Part shown: positions 1 through 8,766 of the stretch, piece after piece | How positions within the stretch are numbered: position 1 is the first letter of the stretch | Layout: each line of letters begins with the position of its first letter | Assembly: GCA_021154065.1 (NCBI GenBank) | Contig: JAJKJG010000220.1 | Location: forward strand, 1 to 10,458 | Length of the DNA: 10,458 nucleotides | Source of the DNA: Methylobacterium sp. | GTDB lineage: Bacteria; Pseudomonadota; Alphaproteobacteria; Rhizobiales; Beijerinckiaceae | Direction of reading: 5' to 3' | The notes under the pieces: generated by a model | Seen by the model: the letters and a program-made list of their open reading frames with translations, nothing else | What the model was told of the DNA's origin: nothing | The model's database searches: none | Program-made: the position numbers and the translations under genes

Positions 1-219
1 GACGCCCGCCGCGCGCTGCCAGCGCGTGCCGGCAGCCGGGATCAGCCCGGCAGAGAGCGCCGTCGAGCCGCCCGGCGCAGCGTCTCGTTCGAGCACGAGC
101 GCCTCGAGGCCGGCGGCGCGGACGGCAAGCGCCGCGGTCAGTCCGGCGGCGCCGGCTCCGATGATCACCACCGGCGCTTCGGCCGCGAAAGCGACTCCTT
201 CAGCCGGGAGCACGCTCAT
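1..219 (-). CDS. FAD-dependent oxidoreductase (fumarate reductase/ketosteroid dehydrogenase-like), N-terminal part only
   Basis: Only the first 73 codons are in the window; the gene runs off the left edge. After a short leader, residues 17-26 read VVIIGAGAAG. This is the GxGxxG dinucleotide-binding turn of a Rossmann fold, followed by a helix and the acidic strand end LVLER (41-45) expected to bind the FAD ribose. PGGSTALSAG (49-58) matches the second FAD contact region of the FAD_binding_2 family (fumarate reductase, flavocytochrome c, 3-ketosteroid dehydrogenase). The family usually oxidises or reduces a carbon-carbon single/double bond; the substrate cannot be told from this fragment. The ATG shares an ATGA overlap with the stop of the isochorismatase-like gene, so the two are probably translated together as the last visible step of the operon. 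No signal peptide is seen, so a cytoplasmic enzyme is likely. A general FAD/NAD(P)-binding protein remains possible. Confidence 0.85.
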   Translation of the reverse strand, partial: MSVLPAEGVAFAAEAPVVIIGAGAAGLTAALAVRAAGLEALVLERDAAPGGSTALSAGLIPAAGTRWQRAAGV

Positions 220-824
220 CCCTGCCGGATCTCGCCCATCGCTTCCGCAACCGTCGCGAGGCGGCACACCGGGCGAAGCGCCGCGATCGCCGTGTCGTGA
301 ACCGGTGGCGAGAAGGCCGCACAGCCGTCGGTCAGCGCGGTGACGTCGAAATCCCGGACGTGGGCGTCGCGGACCGTCGAGGCGACGCCGCCGTTCGTCA
401 CGATGCCGGCGACAAGGAGGCGGCGGATGTCGCAGCGGCGCAAGACCCATTCGAGCCTCGTCATGTAGAAGGCCGAATAGGCGATCTTCTCGACCGAGAC
501 ATCCGACGGCCCGAGCTCCTCGACGAGGCGGTGGCCCCAGGCGCCGGGCTCGAAATCGCCCTTCCGCAGGAACGGGCGCAGCGTGGCGAGATGCGGCGAG
601 ATCAACGGCCGGCCCTTTGCCGGAACGAGCGTGAAGTGGGTCGACACGATCCATCCGCCGCTGGAGCGCATGAGATCGAGGAGCGGCCGCAGCCGCGCCG
701 GCAGCGCGGCGATCTCCGGCGCCGTTTGTCCGGCACGGCCGTAGGCGCCGTCGGGATGCAGGAAGTCGTTCTGCAGATCCAGAAGGAGCAGGGCGGTGCT
801 CGCGATTGTGGCCTGCGCGCTCAT
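216..824 (-). CDS. Isochorismatase-like hydrolase lacking the catalytic cysteine
   Basis: This is a 202-residue cytoplasmic protein of the isochorismatase-like/cysteine hydrolase superfamily, a typical length. LLLLDLQNDF near the N-terminus gives the catalytic Asp (D16). VEKIAYSAF gives the conserved Lys (K113). GIVTNGGVASTVRDAH (140-155) is the segment with the cis-peptide turn. In amidase members (nicotinamidase, N-carbamoylsarcosine amidase) this segment reads TNxCV and supplies the nucleophile; here Gly146 replaces the Cys (codon at 387-389). Members without Cys, such as the EntB/PhzD isochorismatase domains, cleave vinyl ethers instead, so amide hydrolysis should not be assumed. The ATG at 824 was chosen over a longer upstream reading because the family fold starts there, a GGAG lies 8 bases before it, and it forms an ATGA overlap with the hyuA-type stop. 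Upstream and downstream genes suggest a catabolic role; the substrate is unknown. Confidence 0.9.
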   Translation of the reverse strand: MSAQATIASTALLLLDLQNDFLHPDGAYGRAGQTAPEIAALPARLRPLLDLMRSSGGWIVSTHFTLVPAKGRPLISPHLATLRPFLRKGDFEPGAWGHRLVEELGPSDVSVEKIAYSAFYMTRLEWVLRRCDIRRLLVAGIVTNGGVASTVRDAHVRDFDVTALTDGCAAFSPPVHDTAIAALRPVCRLATVAEAMGEIRQG

Positions 825-2881
825 GCGGCTCGCTCCACGATCAGGTTGCCGAGCCGATCGACGCGGGCGACGAGATCGGGGTCGATCAGCGTCGTGGCGT
901 CCGGTTGCTCGAGAACGGCAGGCCCGCGGATCGTCGTTCCACACGGCATCGCGAGCCGGTCGTAGATCGCGGCTTCCTGCCAGGCTCCGTCGAACCACAC
1001 CTGGCGCGTGCCGCGCCGCGCGTCCCGAAGCGAAGTCCCTTCGTCGGGCGCCAGGGCGGAGAGATCGAATCGCGGGCGCCGGCCGATCGCCGCCGTGCGC
1101 AGGTTCACGATCTTCACCGGAATGCCGGGCAGAAGGCGGCTGAACGAGGTCTGGTAGGTGCGCTCGAAAGCGGATCGCACCATCTCGGGGGCGAGCGCGA
1201 CGGCCCCGTCCCGCAGCTGCGTCGGCAGCGGCACCGCCACCGTGTGGGTCTGTCCGACATAATGCATGTCGAGCTCGAACACGGTTTCGATCCGCTCGAT
1301 CGGCAGCCCGGCCGCCTCGACCACGGCGAGCGCCGCAACGGCCTCGGCTGCCATCCGGGCGGCGAGCCTGGTTACGTCGAGGCCGTCGAGCATCAGGTTC
1401 AGGGTCTGCACCTGATCGTGGCGGATGTCGGCAATGACGCAGCCGAGCGCCGACGTCACGCCGGGATAGCGCGGCACGATCGCGGCTCTCAGACCGACGT
1501 CCTTGATCAAGGCCCCTGCATGGAGAGCTCCGCCGCCGCCGAAGGGTACGGCCGCGAACCGTGCCGGATCGTGGCCGCGCTCGATCGAGACGAGGCGGAT
1601 GGCGCCCGCCATCCTGGCGTTCGCAACCCGGACGATCGCCTCGGCGGCCGTCATCGGGTCGAGGCCGAGCGGGCGCGCGACATGGAGCTCGATCGCGCGT
1701 CTTGCCGCGTCGAGGTCGAGCCTCGCCACGGCGCTGCCGATCGGCCGCTCCGCATTGATCCGGCCGAGCACCAGGTTCGCATCGGTCAGCGTTGGGCGCT
1801 CGTTGCCTTGGGCGTAGCAGACCGGTCCAGGGTCCGAGCCGGCGCTTTCCGGCCCGACCTGAAGCAAGCCGCCGGCATCGACGGTCGCGATCGAGCCGCC
1901 GCCGGCCCCGATGGTGGTGATCTCGATCAGCGGGGTGCGGATCACGAGGCCGAAGTCGATGGTCGTCTGGGCGGCAAGCGAGGTTTCGCCGTCGATCACG
2001 AGCGACACGTCGAAGGAGGTGCCGCCGAGATCGGCGGTCACGACGTTCGGGAAGCCGGCGGCGCGAGCGATGGCGGCCGCCGCGATGACGCCGGCGGCCG
2101 GCCCCGACAGCGCCGTCCGCACCGGCAAGCGCCGTGCGGTGGCGGTCGACATCACGCCGCCGTTCGACTGCACGACGTGGAAGCTGCCGCGAAACTTAGC
2201 CTGCGCCAGCGCCTCGGAGAGCCTCGCCAGGTAGCTCCCGACCACCGGCTGGAGGTAGGCGTTGAGCACCGTCGTCGACGTGCGCTCGAACTCCCGTATC
2301 TCGGGCAGGATCTGGGATGAGCAGGACAGGTTCTCGTTCGGCCAGACCGAGGTTGCGGCAGCGAGCGCCGCAAGCTCGTTCGACGGGTTCGCGTAGGCGT
2401 GGATGAACACGATTGCCAGCGCTTCGGCGCCCTTGGCGAGGAGCGTCCTCGCCGCGGCCCGCACCTCCTCCGGATCAACCTCGGCGCGGATCTCGCCGCT
2501 CGCCAGGGTGCGCTCGCCGACCTCGAGTCTCAGGTCGCGATCCACGACCGGGGTGAAATCGCCCCACAGGCCCCAGGTGTTGCGCCGGTCGCGCCGGCGC
2601 ATCTCGATGACGTCGCGAAAACCCCTCGTTGTGATCAGGCCGATGCGGGCGCCCTTGCGCTCGAGGAGCGCATTGGTGCCGACCGTCGTGCCGTGCACGA
2701 TCGAGGCGAGCGCCGAGATCTCTCGAGCGGTGCCGAGCCCTTCCAGGAACCCGCGCGCCTCGTCGCCGCGATGCGACGGCACCTTGGCGGTGGCGAAGCG
2801 CTTGCCGCTTTCGTCGAAGCTGAAGAAGTCGGTGAAGGTGCCGCCGACGTCGACGCCGACGACCGTCGTCGGCTCCCTCAC
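821..2881 (-). CDS. hyuA: Hydantoinase/oxoprolinase family protein, HyuA-type ATP-binding subunit
   Basis: The protein has 686 residues, the usual length for a free-standing A subunit. The N-terminal domain has the ASKHA-like phosphate loop DVGGTFTD (11-18) and HGTTVGTNALLERKG (63-77). The central domain has the family blocks REFERTSTTVLNAY (196-209), VQSNGGVM (237-244), LSGPAAGV (258-265), TADLGGTSFDV (282-292), GAGGGSIA (325-332) and SDPGPVCYAQG (349-359). With its HyuB partner this family uses ATP to open cyclic amides (5-oxoproline, N-methylhydantoin, caprolactam) or, in the acetone/acetophenone carboxylases, to carboxylate ketones. The sequence alone does not separate these. The start is GTG at 2881, within a GTGA overlap with the hyuB-type stop, which suggests coupled translation and equal subunit supply. 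The stop overlaps the next start as ATGA. No small third subunit, as found in acetone carboxylase, is present. The symbol names the family; the substrate is not known. Confidence 0.93.
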   Translation of the reverse strand: MREPTTVVGVDVGGTFTDFFSFDESGKRFATAKVPSHRGDEARGFLEGLGTAREISALASIVHGTTVGTNALLERKGARIGLITTRGFRDVIEMRRRDRRNTWGLWGDFTPVVDRDLRLEVGERTLASGEIRAEVDPEEVRAAARTLLAKGAEALAIVFIHAYANPSNELAALAAATSVWPNENLSCSSQILPEIREFERTSTTVLNAYLQPVVGSYLARLSEALAQAKFRGSFHVVQSNGGVMSTATARRLPVRTALSGPAAGVIAAAAIARAAGFPNVVTADLGGTSFDVSLVIDGETSLAAQTTIDFGLVIRTPLIEITTIGAGGGSIATVDAGGLLQVGPESAGSDPGPVCYAQGNERPTLTDANLVLGRINAERPIGSAVARLDLDAARRAIELHVARPLGLDPMTAAEAIVRVANARMAGAIRLVSIERGHDPARFAAVPFGGGGALHAGALIKDVGLRAAIVPRYPGVTSALGCVIADIRHDQVQTLNLMLDGLDVTRLAARMAAEAVAALAVVEAAGLPIERIETVFELDMHYVGQTHTVAVPLPTQLRDGAVALAPEMVRSAFERTYQTSFSRLLPGIPVKIVNLRTAAIGRRPRFDLSALAPDEGTSLRDARRGTRQVWFDGAWQEAAIYDRLAMPCGTTIRGPAVLEQPDATTLIDPDLVARVDRLGNLIVERAA

Positions 2882-4608
2882 GCGTCGTTCCGATCACGCA
2901 AGGCGGTCGGCTGCTCGCCGGCGCAGTCGTCAGCCGCGAGCACGACCTCATACACCTCCCGCGCGGCGACCGCGCCGACATAGCCGAGCCTCACGTCTCG
3001 CGCCACGCGGTCGCGGTCGCGATCGCGAGGCTCGCCCCAGCCGCCGCCGCCCGGCGTATCGAGACGGACGCGCTCGCCGGCGCGGATCCTCACGTCGGCG
3101 ACCTTGGAGGCAAGCGGCGGCGTGTTCCCGACGCCCCGCGGCCCCCACGAGAACCGGTTCAGCGCGCCCGCTGCGCCGCCGGCAACCCCGAAGGGCGGGT
3201 ACTTGCCGCGCTCGCCGAGGAGCGCGACCTCGGCGTCGGCCAGCGCTTCGATCTCGTACACGGCTCCCAGTCCGCCGCGATGGGTCCCGGCGCCGGCCGA
3301 GTCGGGCCGCAGAGCCCACTGCGTGAACAGGACCGGATAGGCGGCTTCGAGGATCTCCGCGGGCGGGATCGTCGCCATCGAGATCGGGTTGTTGGCGTGG
3401 CTGAGCCCGTCCGATTCCGGATTGCCGCCGAGGCCGCCGCCGAAGAACGAGAACATCACCCAGCGCGAGCCGTCGGCCCGGTGACCTGCGAGCGAGAGCG
3501 CATTGATGGTTCCGAACGGCGCCGCGGTCGCCCGCGCCGGATCGGCCTGCGCAATTGCGCCGAAGACCACCCCGATCAGGCGCAGGATCGTCTCCGTGTA
3601 GCCGGCGACCGGACGGGGCGCCTTCGCGGCGAGCATCGTCGTATCGGGAATCACGAAGGCGATCGGGCGCAGGCAGCCGGCATTGGCCGGGACCTCGGTG
3701 AAGACATGCTTCAGCGCGACGTAGCAGGCTGCGACCGCCGTCGGATAGGCAATGTTGATCGGCCCCTGGCAGGGCGGGGAGGAGCGTGAAAAATCGAGAC
3801 TCGCCGCGTCGCCCGCGATCGTCAGGTCGAGCGCGATCAGGAGCGGCTCGTCCGTGATGCCGTCGTTGTCGAGATGGTCCTCGAACGAGTAGGTCCCATC
3901 CGGCAGGCCGCGGAGGCAGGCGCGCATCAGCGCCTCGGCGCGGTCGGACAGCGCCGCGAAGGCGCCGGTGACGGTATCGTCGCCGTATTCGTCGAGGAGC
4001 GCGCGAAACCGGCGCTCGCCGAGATCGAGTGCGTTGAGCTGTCCGTTGAGGTCGCCCCAATTCGAGGTCGGCACGCGCGAGTTCGCCGCCAGGATATCGA
4101 CGATATCCTGGTTCATGCGCCCGCCGGCGACGAGCTTCACCGGCGGGAACAGCGTTCCTTCCTGGAAGCTCTCGGTCGCCTTCGGATTATACCCGCCGGG
4201 CACGTTGCCGCCGATGTCGAGCCAATGTCCGGCGGAGGCGAGCCAGCAGAACAGCGTGTCGCCGCGGAAGATCGGCCGCACGAGCCGGAAATCGTTGAGA
4301 TGCGTCCCGCCCATGTAAGGATCGTTGAAGAGGAAGGTGTCGCCGGCGGCGAGCCCGCCGTCGCGCCCGACCTTGTCGATCACCGCCTTGACCGCGAACG
4401 CCATGGCGCCGACGAAGATCGGCAGGCCCTTGGTCCCCTGGACGAGCGTCGCTCCGCTCGCCGCATGATAGATGCCGTGGCAGGCGTCGCGCGCTTCGGC
4501 AATGATCGGGTTGAAGGCCGAGCGGTAGAGCGTCGCGTCCATCTCGTCGGCGATCTGCTCGAGCCTGCCCTTGAGGATCGCCAGGGTGACGGGGTCGAGA
4601 GCGGTCAT
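2878..4608 (-). CDS. hyuB: Hydantoinase/oxoprolinase family protein, HyuB-type subunit
   Basis: This 576-residue protein opens with DPVTLAILKGRLEQIADEM (5-23), the typical start of the hydantoinase B family. It continues with GDTFLFNDPYMGGTHLND (89-106), GHWLDIGGNVPGG (127-139), FQEGTLFPPVKL (148-159) and GDLNGQLNA (185-193), and ends near TPGGGGWGEP (518-527) with the usual short helical tail. His103, Asp106 and His128 correspond in spacing to the His-x2-Asp and later His that hold the metal in the related acetone carboxylase; the equivalence here is inferred. It would form the active complex with the HyuA-type subunit encoded next. ATG at 4608 overlaps the stop of the preceding lyase gene as ATGA, and its own stop overlaps the hyuA GTG. 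The run RDRDRDR just after the glycine-rich motif is a small low-complexity expansion and probably of no functional weight. The protein is cytoplasmic. Confidence 0.93.
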   Translation of the reverse strand: MTALDPVTLAILKGRLEQIADEMDATLYRSAFNPIIAEARDACHGIYHAASGATLVQGTKGLPIFVGAMAFAVKAVIDKVGRDGGLAAGDTFLFNDPYMGGTHLNDFRLVRPIFRGDTLFCWLASAGHWLDIGGNVPGGYNPKATESFQEGTLFPPVKLVAGGRMNQDIVDILAANSRVPTSNWGDLNGQLNALDLGERRFRALLDEYGDDTVTGAFAALSDRAEALMRACLRGLPDGTYSFEDHLDNDGITDEPLLIALDLTIAGDAASLDFSRSSPPCQGPINIAYPTAVAACYVALKHVFTEVPANAGCLRPIAFVIPDTTMLAAKAPRPVAGYTETILRLIGVVFGAIAQADPARATAAPFGTINALSLAGHRADGSRWVMFSFFGGGLGGNPESDGLSHANNPISMATIPPAEILEAAYPVLFTQWALRPDSAGAGTHRGGLGAVYEIEALADAEVALLGERGKYPPFGVAGGAAGALNRFSWGPRGVGNTPPLASKVADVRIRAGERVRLDTPGGGGWGEPRDRDRDRVARDVRLGYVGAVAAREVYEVVLAADDCAGEQPTALRDRNDA

Positions 4609-5468
4609 GACGCGGTCTCGTAGCTCTTGCCGAGCGCGAGCATCTCCGGCGTTCCGATCACGGCGTTGAGCTCATTGAAATCGAACATGCGGGCGCGAAA
4701 CGGCGCGTTGGTGCCGTGGCTCGCAAGCGAGCCGTAGTAGTCCCGCGCGGTCTTGGCGAGGGCGCGCACGATGCCGCCAGGGAAGATGACGAGGCGGAAG
4801 CCGAGAGCGCCGAGCTCATCTGCCGAGAACAGGGGCGTGTCGCCGCCCTCGACCATGTTGGCGAGGAGGGGCCGAAGGCCCCCGAGCGCCGACGTCACCG
4901 CGGCGAGCTGATCGCGCGACTGCGGCGCCTCCACGAACAGGACGTCGGCGCCGGCTTCGGCATACAGGCTGGCGCGCGCGATGGCGGCGTCGAGCCCTTC
5001 GACGGCGACGGCATCCGTGCGCGCGACAATGAGGGTCCCTTGGCTCGCCCGCGCATCGACGGCGGCCTTGACCTTGCCGGCCATCTCGGCCGCCGGGACG
5101 AGGCTCTTGTCGCGCAGATGGCCGCAACGCTTCGGGAAGCTCTGGTCCTCGAGCTGGATCGCGCTCGCGCCGGCGCGCTCGAGCAGCCGCACGGTGCGCT
5201 GGACGTTGATCGCGTTGCCGTAGCCGGTGTCGGCATCGACGACGAGGGAAGCCGGGGTACGGTCGCGAATGAGGGCCACGGTCTCGGCCACCTCGCTCAT
5301 CGAAACGAGCCCGATATCGGGGCGTCCGAGACGCGTGTAGGCGATCGCGGCGCCGGAGACGTAGAGCGCCTCGAATCCCGCCCCGGCCGCGAGTGCAGCC
5401 GTCAAGGCGTCGTAGACGCCGGGCGCGACGACGACCGGTTCTCGCGAAAGCCGCTCCTTCAGGTTCAT
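4605..5468 (-). CDS. Isocitrate lyase/PEP mutase family carbon-carbon lyase
   Basis: This is a 287-residue TIM-barrel enzyme of the ICL/PEPM superfamily. VVDADTGYGN (76-85) carries the Mg-binding Asp residues. QLEDQSFPKRCGH (105-117) is the active-site gating loop with the K[KR]CGH signature seen in isocitrate lyase, 2-methylisocitrate lyase and 2,3-dimethylmalate lyase. The Cys (C115) argues for a lyase rather than a phosphonomutase. ARTDA (149-153) is another family block. The enzyme should cleave a 2-hydroxy di- or tricarboxylate between C2 and C3, or decarboxylate an oxaloacetate-like substrate, in the cytoplasm. The length suits methylisocitrate or dimethylmalate lyase and is far too short for true isocitrate lyase (AceA). 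ATG at 5468 was chosen because TGAGG, five bases upstream, is a good Shine-Dalgarno (it contains the livF stop), and because homology begins with MNLKERL; a longer upstream reading overlaps livF. Which member it is remains open. Confidence 0.9.
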   Translation of the reverse strand: MNLKERLSREPVVVAPGVYDALTAALAAGAGFEALYVSGAAIAYTRLGRPDIGLVSMSEVAETVALIRDRTPASLVVDADTGYGNAINVQRTVRLLERAGASAIQLEDQSFPKRCGHLRDKSLVPAAEMAGKVKAAVDARASQGTLIVARTDAVAVEGLDAAIARASLYAEAGADVLFVEAPQSRDQLAAVTSALGGLRPLLANMVEGGDTPLFSADELGALGFRLVIFPGGIVRALAKTARDYYGSLASHGTNAPFRARMFDFNELNAVIGTPEMLALGKSYETAS

Positions 5469-5475
5469 CAGGACC

Positions 5476-6169
5476 TCACATGCCGAGATAGGCTTGCTTG
5501 AGCGCCGGGTCGGCCCCGAGCTCGGCTGCCGGCCCCGAGAGGGCGAACACGCCATTCTCCAGGATGTAGGCCCGCGACGCCACTTCGAGCGACTGCACCA
5601 TGTTCTGCTCGACCAAGAGGACCGAGAGCCCGTCGGCGTTGAGGCCGCGTATGAGCCCGAACATCTCCTCGACGAGCAGCGGCGACAGCCCGAGCGAGGG
5701 CTCGTCCAGGATGAGCAGGCGCGGCTCGGCCATCAACCCGCGTCCGATCGCCAGCATCTGCTGCTCGCCTCCCGAGAGCGTCCCGGCCGTCTGGCCGGTG
5801 CGCTCGGAAAGACGCGGGAAGGCCGCGAAGACGCGTGCCAGATTGGCGCCGCGCCGCGATCGGCCGCGTCGGTAGCTGCCGAGCTCGAGGTTTTCGTGCA
5901 CGCTCATATTGGGGAAGATCTTGCGGCCCTCCGGGACGTGGATCAGCCCGGCTGCCACGATGGCCGGGCTCGCGGCGCCGTCGATCCGCCTGCCGGCGAA
6001 GCGGATCTCGCCCGAGCATTGCGGCAAGAGTCCGGAGAGGGCGCGGTTGAGCGTCGTCTTGCCGGCGCCGTTCGAGCCCAGGACGGCGACGACCTCGCCG
6101 GGCTCGACGGTCAACGCCACGCCGCGCAAGACCTCGGCCCCGCCGTAGCCGCCGCGCAGATCGCGCACC

Positions 6170-6177
<8 letters not shown>
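5476..6177 (-). CDS. livF: Branched-chain amino acid/amide-type ABC transporter ATPase, LivF family
   Basis: The protein has 233 residues, the usual LivF length, and is a cytoplasmic ATPase paired with LivG on the LivHM permease. Walker A is GSNGAGKTT (34-42), the signature is LSGGEQQ (134-140), Walker B is LLILDEP (154-160). LLVEQN (187-192) stands where other ABC ATPases have the switch His, as is normal in LivF proteins. LEVRDLRGGYG at the start and the tail ADPALKQAYLGM are typical of the family. The start is a GTG at 6177, supported by GGAGG six bases upstream; this gives an 8-base overlap with the livG stop. The gene ends 7 bases before the lyase start, and its stop codon is part of that gene's Shine-Dalgarno. 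The symbol names the family; transport of leucine itself is not implied. Confidence 0.95.
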
Positions 6178-6916
<739 letters not shown>

Positions 6917-6919
6917 CGC

Positions 6920-7897
6920 TCAGGTCTTTGCCGGTGCCGGTGCCGGGCGGCCGGCCCGGCCGAGCCGGCGGATGAGCCCGAGAATTCCGTCCGGCGCGAA
7001 AGCGACGGTGACCACGAGAACGCAGCCGAACAGCGCCAGATCGATCCCCGGCACGCGGAACGCGAAAAGCTTCGTCGCCTCGCCCAGCCCATGAAGCGCA
7101 AGCGCGCCGGCAAGCGGACCGAATGCGGTGCCGGCGCCGCCGATGATCGGCGCCAGCAACGCCTCGACGGAGATCCAGGTGCCATAGGCGATGTTGGCAT
7201 CGATGAAGAGGAAATACTGGGCATAGAGGCACCCGGCCGCGCCGGTCACGCCGCCCGAGAGGGCAATCGCGGCGAGTTTCGTGCGCAGCGTATCGACGCC
7301 CAGGGCCTGCGCGGCCTCCTCGTTCTCGCGGATGGCAACGAGCCGCGCGCCGAAGCGCGAGCGCTCGATCCAACGTGTCAGTGCAAGCGTCAGCGCCACG
7401 AGCGCAAGCGCGATCCAGAAGAACGCGGCGCGGCTGCCGAATTGGAAATTCGAAGGCCTCACGTCCAGGCGGATCAGCATGCCGGCGGCGCCACCCGTCA
7501 TTTCGGCGGCGTTTGCGACAATTCGGAACACTTCCGCAAAAGCCAGCGTCACGAGGGCGAAGTAGGAGCCGCGCAGCCCGGAGCGGAAGCTTAGATAGCC
7601 GATGGCGGCGCCGATCAAGGCTCCGGCCGCGAGGCCGAGCGCGAATCCGACCCACGCGTTGACGCCGAATCGCATCTGCAGGATCGCCGTCGCGTACGCG
7701 CCGGTACCGAAGAAGGCCGCATGGCCGAAGGAGAACTGCCCGCCGAACCCGCCGAGGATGTTCCAGCCCTGGGCCGCGAGCGCGACGATCAGGGCAAAGG
7801 TGAGGAAATTGAGCACGGTGTTCGAGCTCGTGAACAGCGGCGCAAGGGCGATGATCGCGACCACCGCGACGATCGGGAGGAGATCGCGCGCCGTCAC
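6920..7897 (-). CDS. livM: Branched-chain amino acid/amide-type ABC transporter permease, LivM family
   Basis: This inner-membrane permease has 325 residues with about eight to ten hydrophobic segments, beginning at LLPIVAVVAIIALAPL. Family blocks are GFGGQFSFGHAAFFGTGAY (50-68), a cytoplasmic EAA-like loop SRFGARLVAIRENEEAAQALG (180-200) that docks an ATPase, and IIGGAGTAFGPLAGA (251-265). The C-terminus APDGILGLIRRL is typical of LivM. The start was set at GTG 7897: it forms a GTGA overlap with the livH stop, has GGAG seven bases upstream, and is where membrane-protein sequence begins. The 132-codon extension to 8293 in the same frame is arginine-rich, overlaps livH and is not real. It pairs with LivH to form the translocation path. 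Confidence 0.95.
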   Translation of the reverse strand: MTARDLLPIVAVVAIIALAPLFTSSNTVLNFLTFALIVALAAQGWNILGGFGGQFSFGHAAFFGTGAYATAILQMRFGVNAWVGFALGLAAGALIGAAIGYLSFRSGLRGSYFALVTLAFAEVFRIVANAAEMTGGAAGMLIRLDVRPSNFQFGSRAAFFWIALALVALTLALTRWIERSRFGARLVAIRENEEAAQALGVDTLRTKLAAIALSGGVTGAAGCLYAQYFLFIDANIAYGTWISVEALLAPIIGGAGTAFGPLAGALALHGLGEATKLFAFRVPGIDLALFGCVLVVTVAFAPDGILGLIRRLGRAGRPAPAPAKT

Positions 7898-8766
7898 GCC
7901 TTGGCTCCGAAGAGGCCGGTCGGGCGGACGAGAAGGACGACGATGAAGATGACGAAAATGCCGAGCTGGCCCAGGCTGTCGCCGAAATACAAGCCCGAGA
8001 GGCTCTCGACGGCGCCGATGAACAGCGCGCCGAGCAGCGCGCCGGGGATCGAGTCCATGCCCCCGAGCACGACGATCGTGAACGCCACGAGCACGAAGGC
8101 GTTGCCGACCCGAGGGTTGACATAGAAGCTCGGCATCAAGAGGCACGCCGCGACGGCGAGACAGGCGCAGCCGAGGCCGAAGGTGACGGCATAGACGTGC
8201 TCCACGTCGATGCCGACGAGGCGCGCGCCGAGCTTTTCTTTCGCGACGGCGCGAATTGCCTTGCCGGTGTCGGTGCGCGCCAGCGCAAGCCACAAGATGA
8301 GAGTCGTCGCGAGAGCCGCCGCGAAGCCGATCAGGCGCGGCTTCGCGATCAAGAGCGGGCCGAGCTCGACCGTCTGGAAGCCGTAATCCGTCGACAGCGT
8401 CCGGGTGTCGGAGCGGAAGATCGCGAGCAGCGCGTTCTCGATCGCGATCGCCAGTCCCAGCGTGACGAGGAGGATATTGCTGTCGTTGCCGCGGCTTGCA
8501 GGGCCGATCACGAAGCGCTGGAGCACGTAGCCGAGACCGAAGAACAGCGGCGTCAGCAGCGGGATGGCGAGGTACGGGTCAAGCCCGAGCGCCGTGTGCG
8601 CCACCCAGACCGCAAACATGGCGCAGGTGAGCAGCGCTCCATGGGCGAAGTTGATGATGTGCAGCACGCCGTAGACCAAGGTCAGGCCGAGCGCGATGAG
8701 GGCGTAGACCGAGCCGGTCAGGAGGCCGTTCACGACGGCCTCGGCCACGATCGCGGGGGCGTACAT
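7894..8766 (-). CDS. livH: Branched-chain amino acid/amide-type ABC transporter permease, LivH family
   Basis: This 290-residue inner-membrane permease is almost wholly hydrophobic. Diagnostic blocks are NGLLTGSVYALIALGLTLVYG (13-33), HIINFAHGALL (36-46), the EAA-like loop TDTGKAIRAVAKEKLGARLVG (165-185), VVLGGMDSIPGALLGAL (232-248) and the terminal RPTGLFG (281-287). It partners LivM. ATG at 8766 is the preferred start; a TTG two codons earlier (8772) is in frame and cannot be excluded. The upstream region has only a distant GGAG, so initiation may depend partly on translation of the binding-protein gene, which ends 47 bases upstream. The stop overlaps the livM start as GTGA. Confidence 0.95.
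   Translation of the reverse strand: MYAPAIVAEAVVNGLLTGSVYALIALGLTLVYGVLHIINFAHGALLTCAMFAVWVAHTALGLDPYLAIPLLTPLFFGLGYVLQRFVIGPASRGNDSNILLVTLGLAIAIENALLAIFRSDTRTLSTDYGFQTVELGPLLIAKPRLIGFAAALATTLILWLALARTDTGKAIRAVAKEKLGARLVGIDVEHVYAVTFGLGCACLAVAACLLMPSFYVNPRVGNAFVLVAFTIVVLGGMDSIPGALLGALFIGAVESLSGLYFGDSLGQLGIFVIFIVVLLVRPTGLFGAKA

Noticed and set aside
825..998. N-terminal extension of the isochorismatase-like protein to 998
   Set aside because: The extra 58 residues are Arg-rich, lie within the HyuA-type coding region and lack homology; the ATG at 824 with GGAG and an ATGA overlap is better.
806..2320. 504-codon plus-strand open frame antisense to the HyuA-type gene
   Set aside because: Its translation is rich in Arg, His, Asp and Gly without any recognisable domain, as expected opposite a GC-rich coding gene; the minus-strand reading has all HyuA motifs.
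3000..3035. Short CGCGGT/CGCGAT tandem-like run in the HyuB-type gene
   Set aside because: It encodes RDRDRDR in frame and is only a few units long; it looks like local low complexity rather than a functional repeat.
5469..5555. Longer start at 5555 for the ICL/PEPM lyase
   Set aside because: The added 29 residues overlap livF, resemble no family member, and the ATG at 5468 has a well-placed GAGG.
7898..8293. N-terminal extension of LivM to 8293
   Set aside because: The extension is an Arg-rich alternative reading of livH; the GTG at 7897 has a Shine-Dalgarno and a GTGA overlap.
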